Numbered from the stretch's first letter, positions 24,323-33,485 are shown. The stretch is 64,000 nucleotides of DNA from Pseudomonas sp. GM80 (GCF_000282515.1 NZ_AKJD01000015.1:1-64000); one strand, 5' to 3'. The notes: a model not told the origin generated them from the letters alone. Program-made: numbers and translations.

Positions 24323-26728
24323 TTACGGCAGAGCGTAAGCCATGACGTAGTCGCCACGATCGGTCGACTGACGCGCGCCGCCGGCGGTGATGACGATGTA
24401 CTGTTTGCCGGTTTTCGGCGAAACGTAGGTCATCGGGCCGCCCTGGCTGCCAACCGGCAGACGCGATTTCCAGACTTCTTCACCGTTGCCGCTGTTGAAC
24501 GCGCGCAGGTAGAAGTCCTGAGTGCCGGCGATGAAGATCAAACCACCTTGGGTCGACAGGGTGCCGCCGAGGGTTGGCAGACCGATCTTGATCGGCAAGT
24601 GCATGCGGATGCCCAGTGGACCGGTGTCTTCAACGGTGCCGACTGGAACCTGCCAGGCGACTTTCTGGGTCTTCATGTCGATCGCGGTCAGCGTGCCGAA
24701 CGGCGGCGCCTGGCAAGGAATGCCGGCCACCGACAGGAAGCGGTTCTTGTTCACGGCGTACGGCGTGCCTTTCAGCGGAACGGCGCCCATACCAGTGTTC
24801 AGCGCTTCGCCACCGCCAGCCGCCTGGCCTTTGTTCTGCGACGGGATCATCTGAATCCACAGACCCAGGCGCATGTCGTTGACGAAGATGAAGCCGTGCA
24901 CTGGGTCAGTCGAAATGCTGCCCCAGTTCATGCCGCCCAGCGAACCCGGGAAGCTCAGCGATTTGTCAGTGCCCGGCGCGGTGTACAGGCCGTCGTAGCG
25001 CATGCCTTTGAAGTCGATACGGCAGAGCAACTGATCGTACGGCGTGGCGCCCCACATGTCCGATTCGGTCAGGTGCTGAGCGCCGATTTCTGGCATGCCC
25101 ACCGATTTCGGCTGGGTAGGGGAGTACGGTTCGTTCGGGATGTTCGCCGCTTTGACCGGGACTTCTTTAACGTCGGTCAGCGGTTTGCCGGTGGCACGGT
25201 CGAGCACGTAGATCTGCCCGGCCTTGGTGCCGATGACCACGGCCGGTACGGTTTTGCCGTCCTTGGTGAAGTCGATCAGGCTCGGCTGCATCGGCAGGTC
25301 GAAGTCCCAGAGGTCGTTGTGCACGGTCTGGAACACCCAGCGTTCTGCGCCCGTGGTCGCGTCCAAAGCAAGGATCGAAGCACCGTAGGTGTGATCCAGT
25401 TTGCTGCGTTCGACACCATAGATGTCGGTCGACGAACTGCCCATCGGCAGGAATACCGTGTTGGTCGCCGGGTCATAAGACATCGGCGCCCAGCTGTTCG
25501 GCGTGCTGCGCACGTAGGTGCTGCCGTCGGCCGGAGCCTTTTTATCCTGCGGATTGCCCGGGTCGAACGCCCAGCGCATGGCGCCAGTGATCACGTCGAA
25601 ACCACGAATCACGCCGCCCGGCATGTCTGCTTGCACGTTGTCAGCCACGCGACCGCCAACCACCACGGTGGTGCCAGCCATCAATGGCGCGGAGGACAAC
25701 TGATAGTAGCTGTCCGGCACATCACCCAGACCGGCCTTCAGATCCACTTGGCCGTTGTTGCCGAAACCCTGGCAGAACTCGCCGGTGTCCGCATCGACCG
25801 CGATCAGGCGCGCATCGATGGTGTTGGTCAGCAAACGACGCTGGCAATTGGCAGCCGGCGCAGGTTTGGCTTCGATGATGCTCGAGTTGGACGGCTGAGC
25901 AATGGCGGCGGTGGCGTCGAAATACGCCATGCCACGGCAGCGCTGCCAGACTTTCGACTGTGCGTTGATCGAGTTCTTCCACAGTTCTTTGCCGGTGTCG
26001 GCATCGAGCGCGATCAGGTTGTTGTGCGGGGTGCAGATAAAGACTTTGTTGCCGATTTGCAGCGGGGTCAGTTGGTCTTCGGCGCCGTTGCCATCGCTCT
26101 CGGCGACGTCACCGGTGTGGTAGGTCCACGCGACTTTCAGCTTGTCGACGTTGTTGCGATTGATCTGGTCCAGCGCGGCGAAGCGGCTGCCACCTTCGGT
26201 ATTACCGTAGTGCGCCCAGTCTTTTTGCGCCTTGTCCGGCTCGACCGGAGTCAGGCCCGGGCCGGTGCCGGTTGCGGCAACGGTCGGGTGAGCGACGAAC
26301 ATATTGCCGGCCGCCACAACCACGCCAACCGCCAGCACCGCCGCCACGGCATAAGCGCCGCGGCCCGCGACGCCACCGTTGGCACGCTTGAGCAGCGGAT
26401 AGACCAGCGCCACGACCAGGCCGATCACGCTGAACATGAACAGGCGCGAGAACACCGGCCAGAACACCAGGCCAGCATCGCTCACTGCCCAGATCGCGGT
26501 GCCCACCAGGAACGCGGCGAACAACCACGCACCGGCCGGCTTGAAACGCGCGATCAACAGACCGGCAACGGCCATGACCAGGCCACCCAGCAGGAAGTAC
26601 CACGAACCTCCCAGGCTGACCAACTTCACGCCGCCCGCAGCCAGCGCCAAGCCGAGCAGGGCGATGACGACGCCCAGCCCGACCAGAATGAATTTTGATA
26701 TGCCCGAGAGGCTTTGACTCTGCTTCAC
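24323..26728 (-). CDS. gcd: membrane-bound PQQ-dependent glucose dehydrogenase
   Basis: 801-residue quinoprotein that oxidises glucose to gluconolactone in the periplasm and passes electrons to ubiquinone. Five N-terminal membrane helices (about residues 10-145) precede an eight-bladed propeller with WAHYGNTEGGSRFAALDQIN, NNLIALDADTGKELW, a paired CQRR and NSWAPMSYDP region, and the end PVGSQGGPMTYVSPKTGKQYIVITAGGA. Length is that of the usual Gcd (about 800). The start codon is GTG with GGGAC upstream. An imperfect palindrome lies about 40 bases upstream (26764-26785). The product drives the direct oxidative pathway and acid-mediated phosphate release known in pseudomonads. Confidence 0.96.
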   Translation of the reverse strand: MKQSQSLSGISKFILVGLGVVIALLGLALAAGGVKLVSLGGSWYFLLGGLVMAVAGLLIARFKPAGAWLFAAFLVGTAIWAVSDAGLVFWPVFSRLFMFSVIGLVVALVYPLLKRANGGVAGRGAYAVAAVLAVGVVVAAGNMFVAHPTVAATGTGPGLTPVEPDKAQKDWAHYGNTEGGSRFAALDQINRNNVDKLKVAWTYHTGDVAESDGNGAEDQLTPLQIGNKVFICTPHNNLIALDADTGKELWKNSINAQSKVWQRCRGMAYFDATAAIAQPSNSSIIEAKPAPAANCQRRLLTNTIDARLIAVDADTGEFCQGFGNNGQVDLKAGLGDVPDSYYQLSSAPLMAGTTVVVGGRVADNVQADMPGGVIRGFDVITGAMRWAFDPGNPQDKKAPADGSTYVRSTPNSWAPMSYDPATNTVFLPMGSSSTDIYGVERSKLDHTYGASILALDATTGAERWVFQTVHNDLWDFDLPMQPSLIDFTKDGKTVPAVVIGTKAGQIYVLDRATGKPLTDVKEVPVKAANIPNEPYSPTQPKSVGMPEIGAQHLTESDMWGATPYDQLLCRIDFKGMRYDGLYTAPGTDKSLSFPGSLGGMNWGSISTDPVHGFIFVNDMRLGLWIQMIPSQNKGQAAGGGEALNTGMGAVPLKGTPYAVNKNRFLSVAGIPCQAPPFGTLTAIDMKTQKVAWQVPVGTVEDTGPLGIRMHLPIKIGLPTLGGTLSTQGGLIFIAGTQDFYLRAFNSGNGEEVWKSRLPVGSQGGPMTYVSPKTGKQYIVITAGGARQSTDRGDYVMAYALP

Positions 26729-27100
26729 GTTGAGTGTCCCGTTGAAATGAGGCGCGCATTATATAGTTAGGTAACTACCTAGTTAAATCACAAATTTCAA
26801 CGTGAAGCGTAGTTCGCGCTTTTGACTCGCGCCTGAGGTGGCTCAAATGTTGAAAAGTCTGTCGAAATGCGCACAAAAATCGCTGTTCTGTAAGATTTAT
26901 TGTGATTTTTGACAGATATAGACTGTCGCGCCTTCAGGCTTAAATCATTTGCGCCGGGTTGTAAATGCGACGAATAAGCGCCCAATAGCCCGATACAGAG
27001 AGGTCAGCAGACGCATCGAGCTATATGGATATGCTTTTTTAATCTTGGAATTCGCGGTGTTTTACCGCTCAACTGGCGCCTTTTTGATAGGTGGCTATTT
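26729..27100. other. A/T-rich gap between gcd and solA
   Basis: About 370 bases that hold the divergent promoters of gcd (left) and solA (right). It is clearly A/T-richer than the genes around it. Apart from the palindrome at 26764-26785 and the solA RBS (aggtgg, 27087-27092) I see no gene; short open frames have no RBS and no family resemblance. Confidence 0.55.
26764..26785. promoter_or_regulatory. palindromic operator candidate upstream of gcd
   Basis: TAGGTA (26768-26773), two bases, TACCTA (26776-26781) form a perfect core, flanked by further TA symmetry (TAGT left, AGTTA right). It lies about 40 bases upstream of the gcd start, within the expected promoter, and has the size of a TetR- or MarR-type operator. 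No regulator gene is adjacent, so the binding protein is unknown. Confidence 0.5.
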
Positions 27101-28279
27101 ATGTCCGAGCGATGTGATGTGCTGGTTTTAGGCTTGGGCGCGATGGGCGCTGCCACGGTTTATCAGTTGGCGAAAGCGGGGGTTAACGTCGTCGGTATCG
27201 ATCGCCATCACCCGCCGCATAACCTCGGTTCCAGCCACGGTGATACGCGCATCACCCGACTTTCGGTGGGAGAGGGTGCGCAATATGTGCCGATCGTGCG
27301 CAATTCTCATCGCATCTGGCGTGAGCTGGAGGCATTGTCGGGCGAGTCGCTGTTCGAGCAATCCGGGTTGCTGGTGTTAACGTCGAGCAGCGAGTTCGAT
27401 CCTGAAGATCAGACCGACTTCACCTTGCGCACCATCGGTCTGGCGCAAACCTACGGCATCGAGCACGAAGTCTTGTCCGCCAAACAGATTCGCCAGCGCT
27501 TCCCGCAATTCGCCCACGCGCACGACTCGGCCATCGGTTATTTCGAGCCGGGTGGCGGCTTCGTGCGCCCGGAGCGCTGCATCGATGTGCAGCTCAAACT
27601 CGCCGAGCAACACGGGGCGACGCTGTATAAAGGCGAGACCGTCACCGGCATCACTTCGAACGAGGAGGGTGTCACCGTCACCACCGACCGCCGCACCCTG
27701 TTTGCCAACAAACTGGTGATCAGCGCGGGCAACTGGAACGGCGAATGGCTCGGTGAGCCTTATGAAAATCTGCTGAGTGTCTACCGGCAAAAACTGTTCT
27801 GGTTCGAACTGGAGGAGGACGCCGGACTGGTGGGCCACTCGCCGACGTTCATCCTCACCCACGGCCGTGGTGACGACAACATCAATTACGGATTTCCCGC
27901 CTTATCCGGCGAAGGCAGTATGAAAATCGCCACCGCGCAGTACCACACCGCATCGGCGCCGCAGGCCATCGACCGCACGGTTTCAGCAACCGAAGCGCAG
28001 GACATGTACGAGCACCAGGTACACAACCGCATCGCCGGCGTGACTTCGACAGTCGTCAAATCCGCCGTCTGCGCCTACACCGTGACACCGGATCGCCATT
28101 TCATCATCGACGAACATCCGTCGCTGCAGCACACCCTGTTCGTCTCGGCCTGCTCCGGACATGGCTTCAAACATTCCGCAGCACTCGGTGAGGCGTTCGC
28201 GCAATGGTGCATGCGCGGCTCGACCGACCTGGATCTGTCCTCTTTCTCCCTCAAACGATTCGAAGGAACACTATCGTGA
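27101..28279 (+). CDS. solA: SolA-type N-methyl-L-tryptophan / sarcosine oxidase
   Basis: 392-residue FAD enzyme of the monomeric sarcosine oxidase family. It shows the nucleotide-binding VLVLGLGAMGAATVYQLAKAG at the N-terminus, the family marker GSSHGDTRITRLSVGEG (about 43-59), FEPGGGFVRPERCI and the late CAYTVTPDRHFIIDEHP plus SACSGHGFKHSAALGE, including the Cys that carries covalent FAD in this family. It oxidises N-methyl groups of amino acids. Its stop overlaps the GTG of the binding-protein gene. The partnership suggests import and demethylation of an N-methylated amino acid. Confidence 0.9.
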   Translation: MSERCDVLVLGLGAMGAATVYQLAKAGVNVVGIDRHHPPHNLGSSHGDTRITRLSVGEGAQYVPIVRNSHRIWRELEALSGESLFEQSGLLVLTSSSEFDPEDQTDFTLRTIGLAQTYGIEHEVLSAKQIRQRFPQFAHAHDSAIGYFEPGGGFVRPERCIDVQLKLAEQHGATLYKGETVTGITSNEEGVTVTTDRRTLFANKLVISAGNWNGEWLGEPYENLLSVYRQKLFWFELEEDAGLVGHSPTFILTHGRGDDNINYGFPALSGEGSMKIATAQYHTASAPQAIDRTVSATEAQDMYEHQVHNRIAGVTSTVVKSAVCAYTVTPDRHFIIDEHPSLQHTLFVSACSGHGFKHSAALGEAFAQWCMRGSTDLDLSSFSLKRFEGTLS

Positions 28280-29055
28280 AACGCGTCGCGCTCTCCGTTG
28301 CACTGCTGGTCGCCGCCATGGGCAATGCCTACGCCGAAACCCTGAAAATCGCCGTGGTGCCTGTGCCCCATGCCGAGATTCTGGAGTTCTTGAAGCCTGA
28401 ACTGGCCAAAGACGGGGTGACGCTGGAGGTCAAAGTCTTCTCTGATTACATTCAGCCGGATCGGCAGACCGATGAAGGCTTGCTCGACGCCAACTACTTC
28501 CAAAGCAAGCCATACTACGAGGCCTACAAAAAAGACCGCCCGAGCAGCGATCAAGTGCCTGTCGTCGCCGTACACATCGAACCGTTCGGCGCCTATTCGA
28601 AGAAGATCAAAAACATCAGTGAACTCAAAGATGGCGCGACCATTGCCATTCCCAACGACCCGACCAACTCCGGTCGAGCGCTGCTGCTGATCGCCAAGCA
28701 AGGCCTGATCACACTCAAAGATCCTGACAACATCATGGCTACGCGCCTGGACATCGTCAGCAATCCCAAGCACTTGAAGTTCCAGGAACTGGAAGCGGCC
28801 ATGCTGCCGCGGGTGTTGAATCAGGTTGATTTGGCCCTGATCAACGCCAACTACGCCCTGGAAGCCAAACTGGTGCCGCACAAAGACGCACTGTTCATCG
28901 AAAGCTCGGAATCGCCGTACGCCAATTACCTGTACGTGCGTCGCGACAAGGCCAACGACCCGGCGGTGCAGAAGCTGGGTGCACTGCTCAATTCGCCGCA
29001 GGTGAAGCAGTTCATTCTTGAGCGTTATCACGGTGATGTGGTGCCGGCGTTCTGA
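28276..29055 (+). CDS. metQ: MetQ/NlpA-family substrate-binding protein
   Basis: 259-residue periplasmic protein of the methionine-binding NlpA family: TLKIAVVPVPHAEILEFLKPELAKDG, VKVFSDYIQPDRQTDEGLLDANYFQS, IAIPNDPTNSGRALLLIAKQGLI and the end SPQVKQFILERYHGD. It starts at GTG overlapping the solA stop, with AAGGAA upstream. Unlike classic MetQ there is no lipobox cysteine; the N-terminus ends in NAYAE, a type I signal peptide. No metN or metI gene is adjacent, so it must use another permease or a different amino-acid ligand, such as the solA substrate. Confidence 0.85.
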   Translation: MKRVALSVALLVAAMGNAYAETLKIAVVPVPHAEILEFLKPELAKDGVTLEVKVFSDYIQPDRQTDEGLLDANYFQSKPYYEAYKKDRPSSDQVPVVAVHIEPFGAYSKKIKNISELKDGATIAIPNDPTNSGRALLLIAKQGLITLKDPDNIMATRLDIVSNPKHLKFQELEAAMLPRVLNQVDLALINANYALEAKLVPHKDALFIESSESPYANYLYVRRDKANDPAVQKLGALLNSPQVKQFILERYHGDVVPAF

Positions 29056-29062
29056 TTGACTT

Positions 29063-29098
29063 GGGAGCCGTCAGTAGATCTGACGGTTCTCAGCTCCC
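29063..29098. terminator. stem-loop between convergent metQ-like and bestrophin genes
   Basis: CCGTCAG/CTGACGG around tagat, with outer GGGAGC/GCTCCC pairing. It fills the short gap between the two stops but lacks a T-run, so termination efficiency is uncertain. Confidence 0.55.
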
Positions 29099-30001
29099 TC
29101 AAGCGTTCTCTTCAATCCTGCGCACGTCCCCCAACGAATCACGCTGCATCGACTGCAGGTTTTTCTCGATGGTTTCGCACAGCGCTTCCATCTGAATCTG
29201 ATGCTCGCTGTGGCGAAACGGGCTTTGCAGATCGGTGCCGATGCGCTCGATGGCCAGCAGCATGAAACCGACCACGGTGGAGGCCAGCGGTGTGAACCAG
29301 CCAAGAGACTCCACCAGCCCTACCGGTACGATCAGGCAGAACAGCGAAATAAACAGGCGCGGGAAATACACATAAGGGTAGGGCAGCGGCGTATTGGCAA
29401 TGCGCTCCATGCCGCCCTGGCTGTTGGACAAATCCACCAGTGTCGATTCCAGCCGCGCCAGACGAATGCTGTCCAGACGCCCGGCGTTGTATTCCCGGGC
29501 AAGCAGCGCGGCCGAGCCGGTGAGGATGTCGTTGGCAAAGTTATTGGTGGTGCCACTGCGGGCGAATTCGTCAGCGGGAATGAACGCCCGGACCTCTTCA
29601 GGGCAAGGCTGGCCTTGCAGATGCGCGGCGAGGCAATTGACATAGGCGACGTGGCGGCGCAGCAGGGTCGACTTGACCGGGTTCACCTCACTGCCAGGGT
29701 CATCCAGTAACGTCAGCACCTGCCGGGCGAAGCTGCGCGAATTGTTGATCATCGAGCCCCACAGCGTCCGCGCTTCCCACCAGCGGTTGTACGCGCTGCT
29801 GTTACGAAAACTGATCAGCACGATCAATGCCGAACCCAACAATGTCAGAGGCATCAGCGGCAAATTCAGCTTGGCGTTGAGGAACAGCATGAAGTCCACG
29901 GTGACGGCAATGTCCCAGAGCAACAGCCAGAACAAGGCCCAGCCGACATAGCCCAGGGTCTTGATGATCAAACGGTATTTTTTGACGATGGCAGCTTTCA
30001 A
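29099..30001 (-). CDS. bestrophin-family (UPF0187) ion channel
   Basis: 300-residue membrane protein of the bacterial bestrophin family, which form pentameric anion or cation channels. Typical parts are the N-terminal membrane helices (GYVGWALFWLLLWDIAV), LLGSALIVLISFRNSSAYNRWWEARTLWG (the diagnostic NxAYxRWWEAR element), a second membrane pair with FPRLFISLFCLIVPVGLVESLGWFTPLASTVVGFMLLAIERIG, and the C-terminal IEENLQS. The start is TTG with GAGG seven bases upstream. It converges with the MetQ-like gene. Confidence 0.9.
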   Translation of the reverse strand: MKAAIVKKYRLIIKTLGYVGWALFWLLLWDIAVTVDFMLFLNAKLNLPLMPLTLLGSALIVLISFRNSSAYNRWWEARTLWGSMINNSRSFARQVLTLLDDPGSEVNPVKSTLLRRHVAYVNCLAAHLQGQPCPEEVRAFIPADEFARSGTTNNFANDILTGSAALLAREYNAGRLDSIRLARLESTLVDLSNSQGGMERIANTPLPYPYVYFPRLFISLFCLIVPVGLVESLGWFTPLASTVVGFMLLAIERIGTDLQSPFRHSEHQIQMEALCETIEKNLQSMQRDSLGDVRRIEENA

Positions 30002-30120
30002 ACGGAAACCTCGTGGCGAGCGGGAAGCATTGATGCCTTAGCTCGGACGGCGTTTCCGTGGGAAAGGTTCGCTGATCGCTTTACACAATGTGTCCGAGAC
30101 GCTGAGCGATCTGCGTGACG

Positions 30121-31254
30121 TCAGTCAACCATCACCTCATCCAGCGCCTGCTCAAGCGTACTGACCGTGCGTTCGATATTGTGCAGTTTTTCCAGCCCGA
30201 ACAGCCCGATACGGAAGGTCTGGAAGTCGGCCGGCTCGTCGCATTGCAACGGCACGCCGGCGGCGATCTGTAGACCATGGCTGGCAAATTTCTTGCCGTT
30301 TTTGATATCGGCATCGTCGGTGTAGCTCACCACGACGCCCGGCGCCTGAAAGCCTTCCGCGGCGACGCTTTTGAAGCCTTTGCCGGTCAACAGGATGCGC
30401 ACCCGATCGCCCAGCGCCTGTTGCTCGTCGCGAATCTTGTCGAAACCGTAGGCTTGCGTCTCTTTCATCACCTCGTTGAAGCGTGCAAGGGAATCGCTCG
30501 GCATCGTCGCATGGTAGGCATGTCCGCCTTGTTCATAGGCCTGCATGATCTGCAGCCACTTTTTCAGGTCACAGGCAAAGCTGCTGCTTTGGGTGTGCTC
30601 GATACGCTCCAGCGCTAAAGCACGGAACATCACCAGCGCGCAGCAAGGCGATGCGCTCCAGCCTTTTTGCGGTGCGCTGATCAGCAGGTCGACGGCGCAT
30701 TTGTGCATATCAACCCACAGCGTGCCCGAGGCGATGCAGTCCAGCACGAACAGACCACCCACCGCATGCACGGCGTCGCCGACGGCCCGCAGGTAGTCGT
30801 CGGGCAGGATGATCCCGGATGAGGTTTCAACGTGAGGGGCGAAGACGATTTTCGGCTTTTGCGTCGCGATCGCTGCCAGCACTTCGTCCAGCGGCGGCGG
30901 GGCGTACGCGGCCTGATGACCGCTTTCTACCGGCCGGGCTTTCAGCACCGTGGTGGCCGCCGGGATATTGCCCATCTCGAGGATCTGGCTCCAGCGATAA
31001 CTGAACCAGCCGTTGCGTATAACCAGGCATTGCTGGCCGGTCGCGAACTGGCGCGCCACCGCCTCCATGCCGAAGGTGCCGCTGCCCGGCACCACCGCAA
31101 CCGCCTCGGCGTTGTAGACCTGCTTGAGGGTCTTGGAGATGTTCTTCATCACCGCTTGAAAGGACTGCGACATGTGGTTCAGCGAGCGGTCGGTGTAGAC
31201 CACGGAGTACTCGACCAACCCCTCGGGATCGATACTGGGATAGAGCTTTGACAT
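30121..31254 (-). CDS. class-V PLP aminotransferase (alanine/serine-glyoxylate type)
   Basis: 377-residue PLP enzyme of fold type I, aminotransferase class V. The PLP lysine lies in LLISAPQKGWSASPC; the aspartate binding the pyridine nitrogen is in GLFVLDCIASG; glycine-rich VVPGSGTFGMEAVARQF precedes. Family members interconvert alanine or serine with glyoxylate; some act on phosphonates. Start ATG with AAGGAG. Unusually the conserved region is preceded by a short MSKLYPSIDPEGLVEYS segment. It is alone on its strand between the bestrophin gene and a divergent kinase gene. Confidence 0.85.
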   Translation of the reverse strand: MSKLYPSIDPEGLVEYSVVYTDRSLNHMSQSFQAVMKNISKTLKQVYNAEAVAVVPGSGTFGMEAVARQFATGQQCLVIRNGWFSYRWSQILEMGNIPAATTVLKARPVESGHQAAYAPPPLDEVLAAIATQKPKIVFAPHVETSSGIILPDDYLRAVGDAVHAVGGLFVLDCIASGTLWVDMHKCAVDLLISAPQKGWSASPCCALVMFRALALERIEHTQSSSFACDLKKWLQIMQAYEQGGHAYHATMPSDSLARFNEVMKETQAYGFDKIRDEQQALGDRVRILLTGKGFKSVAAEGFQAPGVVVSYTDDADIKNGKKFASHGLQIAAGVPLQCDEPADFQTFRIGLFGLEKLHNIERTVSTLEQALDEVMVD

Positions 31255-31475
31255 GGCGTAACTCCTTTGGCAGAGATGTCAGTGGGTTCGACCCTGCCTC
31301 AAGCCATGGCAAATGACAAGTTGGCCGGATTGAATGGCGGCTTCGGTCAAGCGGCATTGAAAAGGTCGGGTGAACATCATTGGGACGCAAGTGTAGGCAA
31401 AGGGCAGGGATGAGCTGATGCAATTGCGCAAATGCGGTTAGAGTGCTCGCCATAGTCTTGATCGTTGTGTGAAGA

Positions 31476-32087
31476 ATGAATCCCTCGCTGTTTATTTCTC
31501 TGGATGGCCCCAAAGGCACCGGCAAAACCACACTGTTGGAGGCCGTTACCGCAGCACTGAGAGCGGACAAGCAGAAAGTCATTCGGCTCTGCGAGAGAAA
31601 AAGCGATCCCTTCAGGGCTGAAACCATGGCCCTCGTTAACCAACTCGCCAGAAATCCTTCCGCGGAACTCGAGTGGGCTGTGTGTCAGCGTTTTGCCGAT
31701 AGCCGAAGCTGGATCTCCCGACACGTGCTGCCTGAACAACCGCCGAACAGCATCATCCTGATTGATCGTTGGTATCCGTCGGATGCCGCCTTTCGCCACA
31801 CCGTGCCGTTTGCAGAGATTCTTCAATTGAACATGGAGCGAGCCGTGCGAGTGCCGGATCTGCATGTCGGGGTCGTCACTGCACCGGATATTTCATGGGC
31901 GAGGGCAACAGCACGATCGCGCGGGCTGGGCGGCACGGTGATTCAGAAGCACGCCGAGCATGTTGCGTGTACCGAGATGTTCGAGCAGGCGGTTGCGGAT
32001 CAGGGCTGGGTGTTGTGCCGTAATGAAGGGACAGTCGAAGAGGCGACGATGCAGGTGGTCAGCGAGATTTATAGAGTGCTTCGGTGA
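31476..32087 (+). CDS. thymidylate kinase-like nucleotide kinase
   Basis: 203-residue P-loop kinase. The Walker A DGPKGTGKTT (residues 10-19) and the DRWYPSDAAF box (D97-R98) follow the thymidylate kinase layout, and AELEWAVCQRFADSRSWI occupies the usual substrate helix. Lid arginines occur in ARATARSRGLG. It is not Tmk in the usual chromosomal context, so it may phosphorylate another nucleotide or act in defence; sequence is A/T-richer than the gene to the left. No strong RBS is seen upstream. Confidence 0.75.
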   Translation: MNPSLFISLDGPKGTGKTTLLEAVTAALRADKQKVIRLCERKSDPFRAETMALVNQLARNPSAELEWAVCQRFADSRSWISRHVLPEQPPNSIILIDRWYPSDAAFRHTVPFAEILQLNMERAVRVPDLHVGVVTAPDISWARATARSRGLGGTVIQKHAEHVACTEMFEQAVADQGWVLCRNEGTVEEATMQVVSEIYRVLR

Positions 32088-32420
32088 TTATCGAGGTGCA
32101 AAAGGACATCCATCCGGGCCATTGCCCATCATTTCATTGCTGGGCTTGACTACATTAAGTGATAAGGCTCCGTTTTATTTGGCTGAGCCTGTCCCGCACT
32201 TCGCGGTGTGGTCGTTCTTGTTTATGGTGCTGGTAGTTGCTGTCGAGCGAATTAATATGAATGCCGTCGTCGCAGAGAATGAAGAACTCATAAATAGTCG
32301 CCATAGGAATCGAATCGGGGGAGGGTGAGGCGAAGCCAGTGCTCAGTCACACTGGATGCATGAACAGTTAGTTGCTAGAATCCTGGCAATATTCCATATT
32401 TATTTATGCCAAGGATGATG
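32088..32420. other. gap with a possible small membrane ORF
   Basis: About 330 bases. On the plus strand, in frame with the longer open frame ending at 32328, about 65 residues read as PIISLLGLTTLSDKAPFY... followed by a clear membrane helix (AVWSFLFMVLVVAVERI) and a polar tail. There is no ATG with an RBS at a suitable place, only TTG codons, so it may be a remnant. The rest holds the promoter of the Mrr-type gene (RBS aagga at 32411). Confidence 0.35.
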
Positions 32421-33485
32421 ATGAGCACCGGCTCTCTTCAAATCAATTTAGGTCTTTTTGAACCTACTCTTTTAGCTCTGTACGTTCTTGCAGCCATCTT
32501 GCTCATCGCTCTCTACCGCAAGACCGATGCTCAATGGTGGACGCCGTTTGTGCACGGCATCTTTTTTGCCATCGTGACCATCATCGCCGGCGCCTGCGGC
32601 GTTTCTGACAAGTACACGAATCCGGCTCTCTTCATCACGCTCTGTACCGTCGTGGGCTACTACGTTTTCAGCATCAGTGCCTATGTTTTCAATGTGGTGC
32701 GCAGATCGATGCGCATGAACCGACTCTGGTCTGCGATCCCGAGAGACCAGCGTCGCAGAAAACCGCACTGGCCATGGACGCCTTTCAATGAAGCCTGGTA
32801 CGACACTGCGCACTCAACCCTGGGCGAAATGCTTCAAAACGCTCAGATCACAGAGGGGCTGGCGCTCCTTGAGGAGCTTACCGAAGAGCACCTGATCACG
32901 CTTTCAAGGAAGCGAATCCAGTGTGCCTACAAAGACGAGTACGAGATCCTGCGAGACGGCGATTGGCCAAAGCACGCAAAGTACTTCATCAAGGCAGTCG
33001 CTATTCCAGCGATGGAGGCGCATGGGCTCACTGTGCATCCTCCGCTTAAAGCCATGCTCGAATTGATGAATGACATCGTCCCGGCCACCGCGTCACTCGA
33101 TGACCAAACAACAGAAACTCAGCTTCACGAGCACAGCACCGGCTCTGACTATGAGATGCATGTGGCGCGGATCCTGGAAGAGGCCGACTGGCAGGCGAAG
33201 ATGACACCGGTCACCGGGGATCATGGTGCAGACATCATTGCTATCAAAGGCTCCTTTCAGGCGGCTATCCAGTGCAAGTATTACTCCCAACCTGTTGGTA
33301 ACGGCAGCGTCCAGGAGGCTTACTCTGCAAAAGGCTTTTACCGCTGTGATGTGGGCGCCGTAGTCTCTAACGCGTCCTTCACGAAAGCCGCTCGAACAGC
33401 CGCTACCAGCCTGAATGTGCCACTTCTTCACCATGACGACCTCGTTGAAACCCTTGAGAAGCTGCGAATGCACGCGTTGACCTGA
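32421..33485 (+). CDS. membrane-anchored Mrr-type restriction endonuclease
   Basis: 354-residue protein. Two or three N-terminal membrane segments (about 16-32, 44-60 and 70-92) are followed by a basic stretch and a C-terminal Mrr_cat nuclease domain: GSDYEMHVARILEEADW (E245), TGDHGADIIAI (D271), AAIQCKYY (Q284-K286) and PVGNGSVQEA. This is the PD-(D/E)XK type core, D-Q-x-K. Start chosen at 32421, five bases after AAGGA; ATGs at 32406, 32415 and 32418 are close by. No methylase gene accompanies it. A membrane Mrr nuclease of this kind could cut modified or incoming phage DNA at the envelope (inference). Confidence 0.8.
   Translation: MSTGSLQINLGLFEPTLLALYVLAAILLIALYRKTDAQWWTPFVHGIFFAIVTIIAGACGVSDKYTNPALFITLCTVVGYYVFSISAYVFNVVRRSMRMNRLWSAIPRDQRRRKPHWPWTPFNEAWYDTAHSTLGEMLQNAQITEGLALLEELTEEHLITLSRKRIQCAYKDEYEILRDGDWPKHAKYFIKAVAIPAMEAHGLTVHPPLKAMLELMNDIVPATASLDDQTTETQLHEHSTGSDYEMHVARILEEADWQAKMTPVTGDHGADIIAIKGSFQAAIQCKYYSQPVGNGSVQEAYSAKGFYRCDVGAVVSNASFTKAARTAATSLNVPLLHHDDLVETLEKLRMHALT

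Noticed and set aside
24548-26698. Very long plus-strand open frame (716 codons) opposite gcd
   Set aside because: It is a codon-bias shadow of gcd: no RBS, arginine/valine-rich nonsense composition and no family motif.
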